This document shows positions 5,777-6,507 of a stretch of 6,507 bases of DNA, one piece after another. A program made the translations under genes and the position numbers. The stretch is from CAZAFM01 sp964484395 (lineage in GTDB: Bacteria > Campylobacterota > Campylobacteria > Campylobacterales > CAZAFM01), in assembly GCA_964484395.1 (NCBI GenBank), contig CAZAFM010000103.1, forward strand, positions 1-6,507, given 5' to 3'. The notes below the pieces were generated by a model. The model was not told the origin of the DNA, ran no database searches, and saw nothing but the letters and a program-made list of their open reading frames with translations. Every line of letters starts with the position of its first letter. Within the stretch, counting starts at the first letter, position 1.

Positions 5777-6507
5777 ATGAAGAAAATATCTCTTTTTGCT
5801 TTAGTTCTTGTTGTGGTTGTTGCTTTTTTTTCTCTTTTTGTGATAGAGGAGGAGCACTACAAGATAGGTTTTGTAGCTGGTCTAACTGGTAAATACTCAA
5901 ATATGGGTGTAGAGAAGAGAAATGGCTTTGTGCTAGCTATAGAGGAGATAAACCAAAGTGGTGGCATAGATGGAAAAAAGATAGTATATGAGATAAGAGA
6001 TGATGAAAACTCCCCTGTTAAAATCAAAAACATCATAAATGACTTCTCAAAAAATGGCTACAACATAGTAGTTGGTCCTTCAACAAGCTATTTAGCAAAA
6101 GAAGCACTTGCTACTATCAACTCCCATAAAGATATGGTGGTCATTAGCCCCACAGTTTCAAGCATTGAGCTAAGTGGACTTGATGATAATTTTATAAGAC
6201 TTGATAACACATACTACAAAAACAGCATGAAACTTCTAGTAAATCATATATATTCAAAAAACAGTGACACAAACACAACTCTTTTGATATATGATACTAC
6301 AAATCCTACCTATGCTACAAAGTGGGCAGATGAGTTTAAGCAGGAATTTGAAAAAAGAGGTGGAACTATTCTAATAGAAGGAGTTGATGGCTCTAGCTCT
6401 TTTTTAGAAGATGTAGAGAGAATGGTAGTGCAAAATGAGTTTGATAGTGTTGTTTTGATACTAAATGCATCAAATACTGCCTTGATAGCACAAAAACTAC
6501 ACATAGT
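5777..6507 (+). CDS. Membrane-anchored type-1 periplasmic-binding (Peripla_BP_6/LivJ-like) domain protein, cut by the right edge
   Basis: The frame stays open from ATG 5777 to the window end (243 residues visible). After MKK comes a hydrophobic helix (4-23) ending in IEEEHYKIGF. There is no AxA cleavage site and no lipobox cysteine, so it looks like an uncleaved anchor and the rest should face the periplasm. The binding domain shows GLTGKYSNMG (35-44), NGFVLAIEEINQSGGIDGKK (49-68), RDDE (74-77), VVGPSTS (98-104) and ISPT (123-126), the standard layout of branched-chain amino acid binding proteins. In this group such anchored domains often head sensor kinases, chemoreceptors or GGDEF proteins, so this may be the input half of a signalling protein rather than an ABC-transporter component. 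An in-frame ATG at 5762 would add five residues; neither start has a strong ribosome site (GAGAG at 5764-5768 weakly favours 5777). Confidence 0.8.
   Translation, partial: MKKISLFALVLVVVVAFFSLFVIEEEHYKIGFVAGLTGKYSNMGVEKRNGFVLAIEEINQSGGIDGKKIVYEIRDDENSPVKIKNIINDFSKNGYNIVVGPSTSYLAKEALATINSHKDMVVISPTVSSIELSGLDDNFIRLDNTYYKNSMKLLVNHIYSKNSDTNTTLLIYDTTNPTYATKWADEFKQEFEKRGGTILIEGVDGSSSFLEDVERMVVQNEFDSVVLILNASNTALIAQKLHI

Overview
The window looks like chromosomal DNA from a Campylobacterota (Epsilonproteobacteria) species, perhaps near Sulfurimonas, Arcobacter or Sulfurospirillum. The grounds are low GC, heavy use of ATA and AGA codons, clear AGGAG-type ribosome binding sites, a pta-ackA pair, and an anchored periplasmic-binding protein of a style common in that group. 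The assignment is by style only; no rRNA or other definitive marker is present.

Layout. Positions 1-98 hold the last codons of a gene that runs in from the left, probably a REP-associated (Y1/RAYT-like) transposase. Its stop codon lies inside a perfect 39-bp tandem duplication (86-164) carrying GTAG and AGTAGCCTGTCCCC motifs. A leader of about 120 bp with a strong Shine-Dalgarno then leads into a two-gene plus-strand thiamine operon: thiE (287-922, GTG start) and, overlapping it by 4 nt, a cytoplasmic THI5/NMT1-like protein (919-1797). Next comes a decayed minus-strand membrane-transporter gene (about 1806-2294, probably MFS) and a possible 29-residue plus-strand hydrophobic ORF (2279-2368). 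The minus-strand acetate operon follows: pta (best start 5641) then ackA, whose start codon directly abuts the pta stop. A divergent intergenic region of about 135 bp separates pta from a plus-strand gene cut by the right edge (5777 to end), which encodes a membrane-anchored type-1 periplasmic-binding domain.

How the genes work together. Pta and AckA interconvert acetyl-CoA, acetyl phosphate and acetate with ATP synthesis. ThiE joins HMP-PP to the thiazole phosphate to form thiamine phosphate. Its translationally coupled partner has the fold of the yeast HMP-P synthase Thi5 and of HMP-precursor binding proteins, but has no signal peptide. By eye it also lacks the PLP lysine and the CCCFC motif of Thi5 while keeping the substrate histidine. 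That combination is the most interesting unexplained item here. I saw no CRISPR array, tRNA, rRNA or riboswitch.
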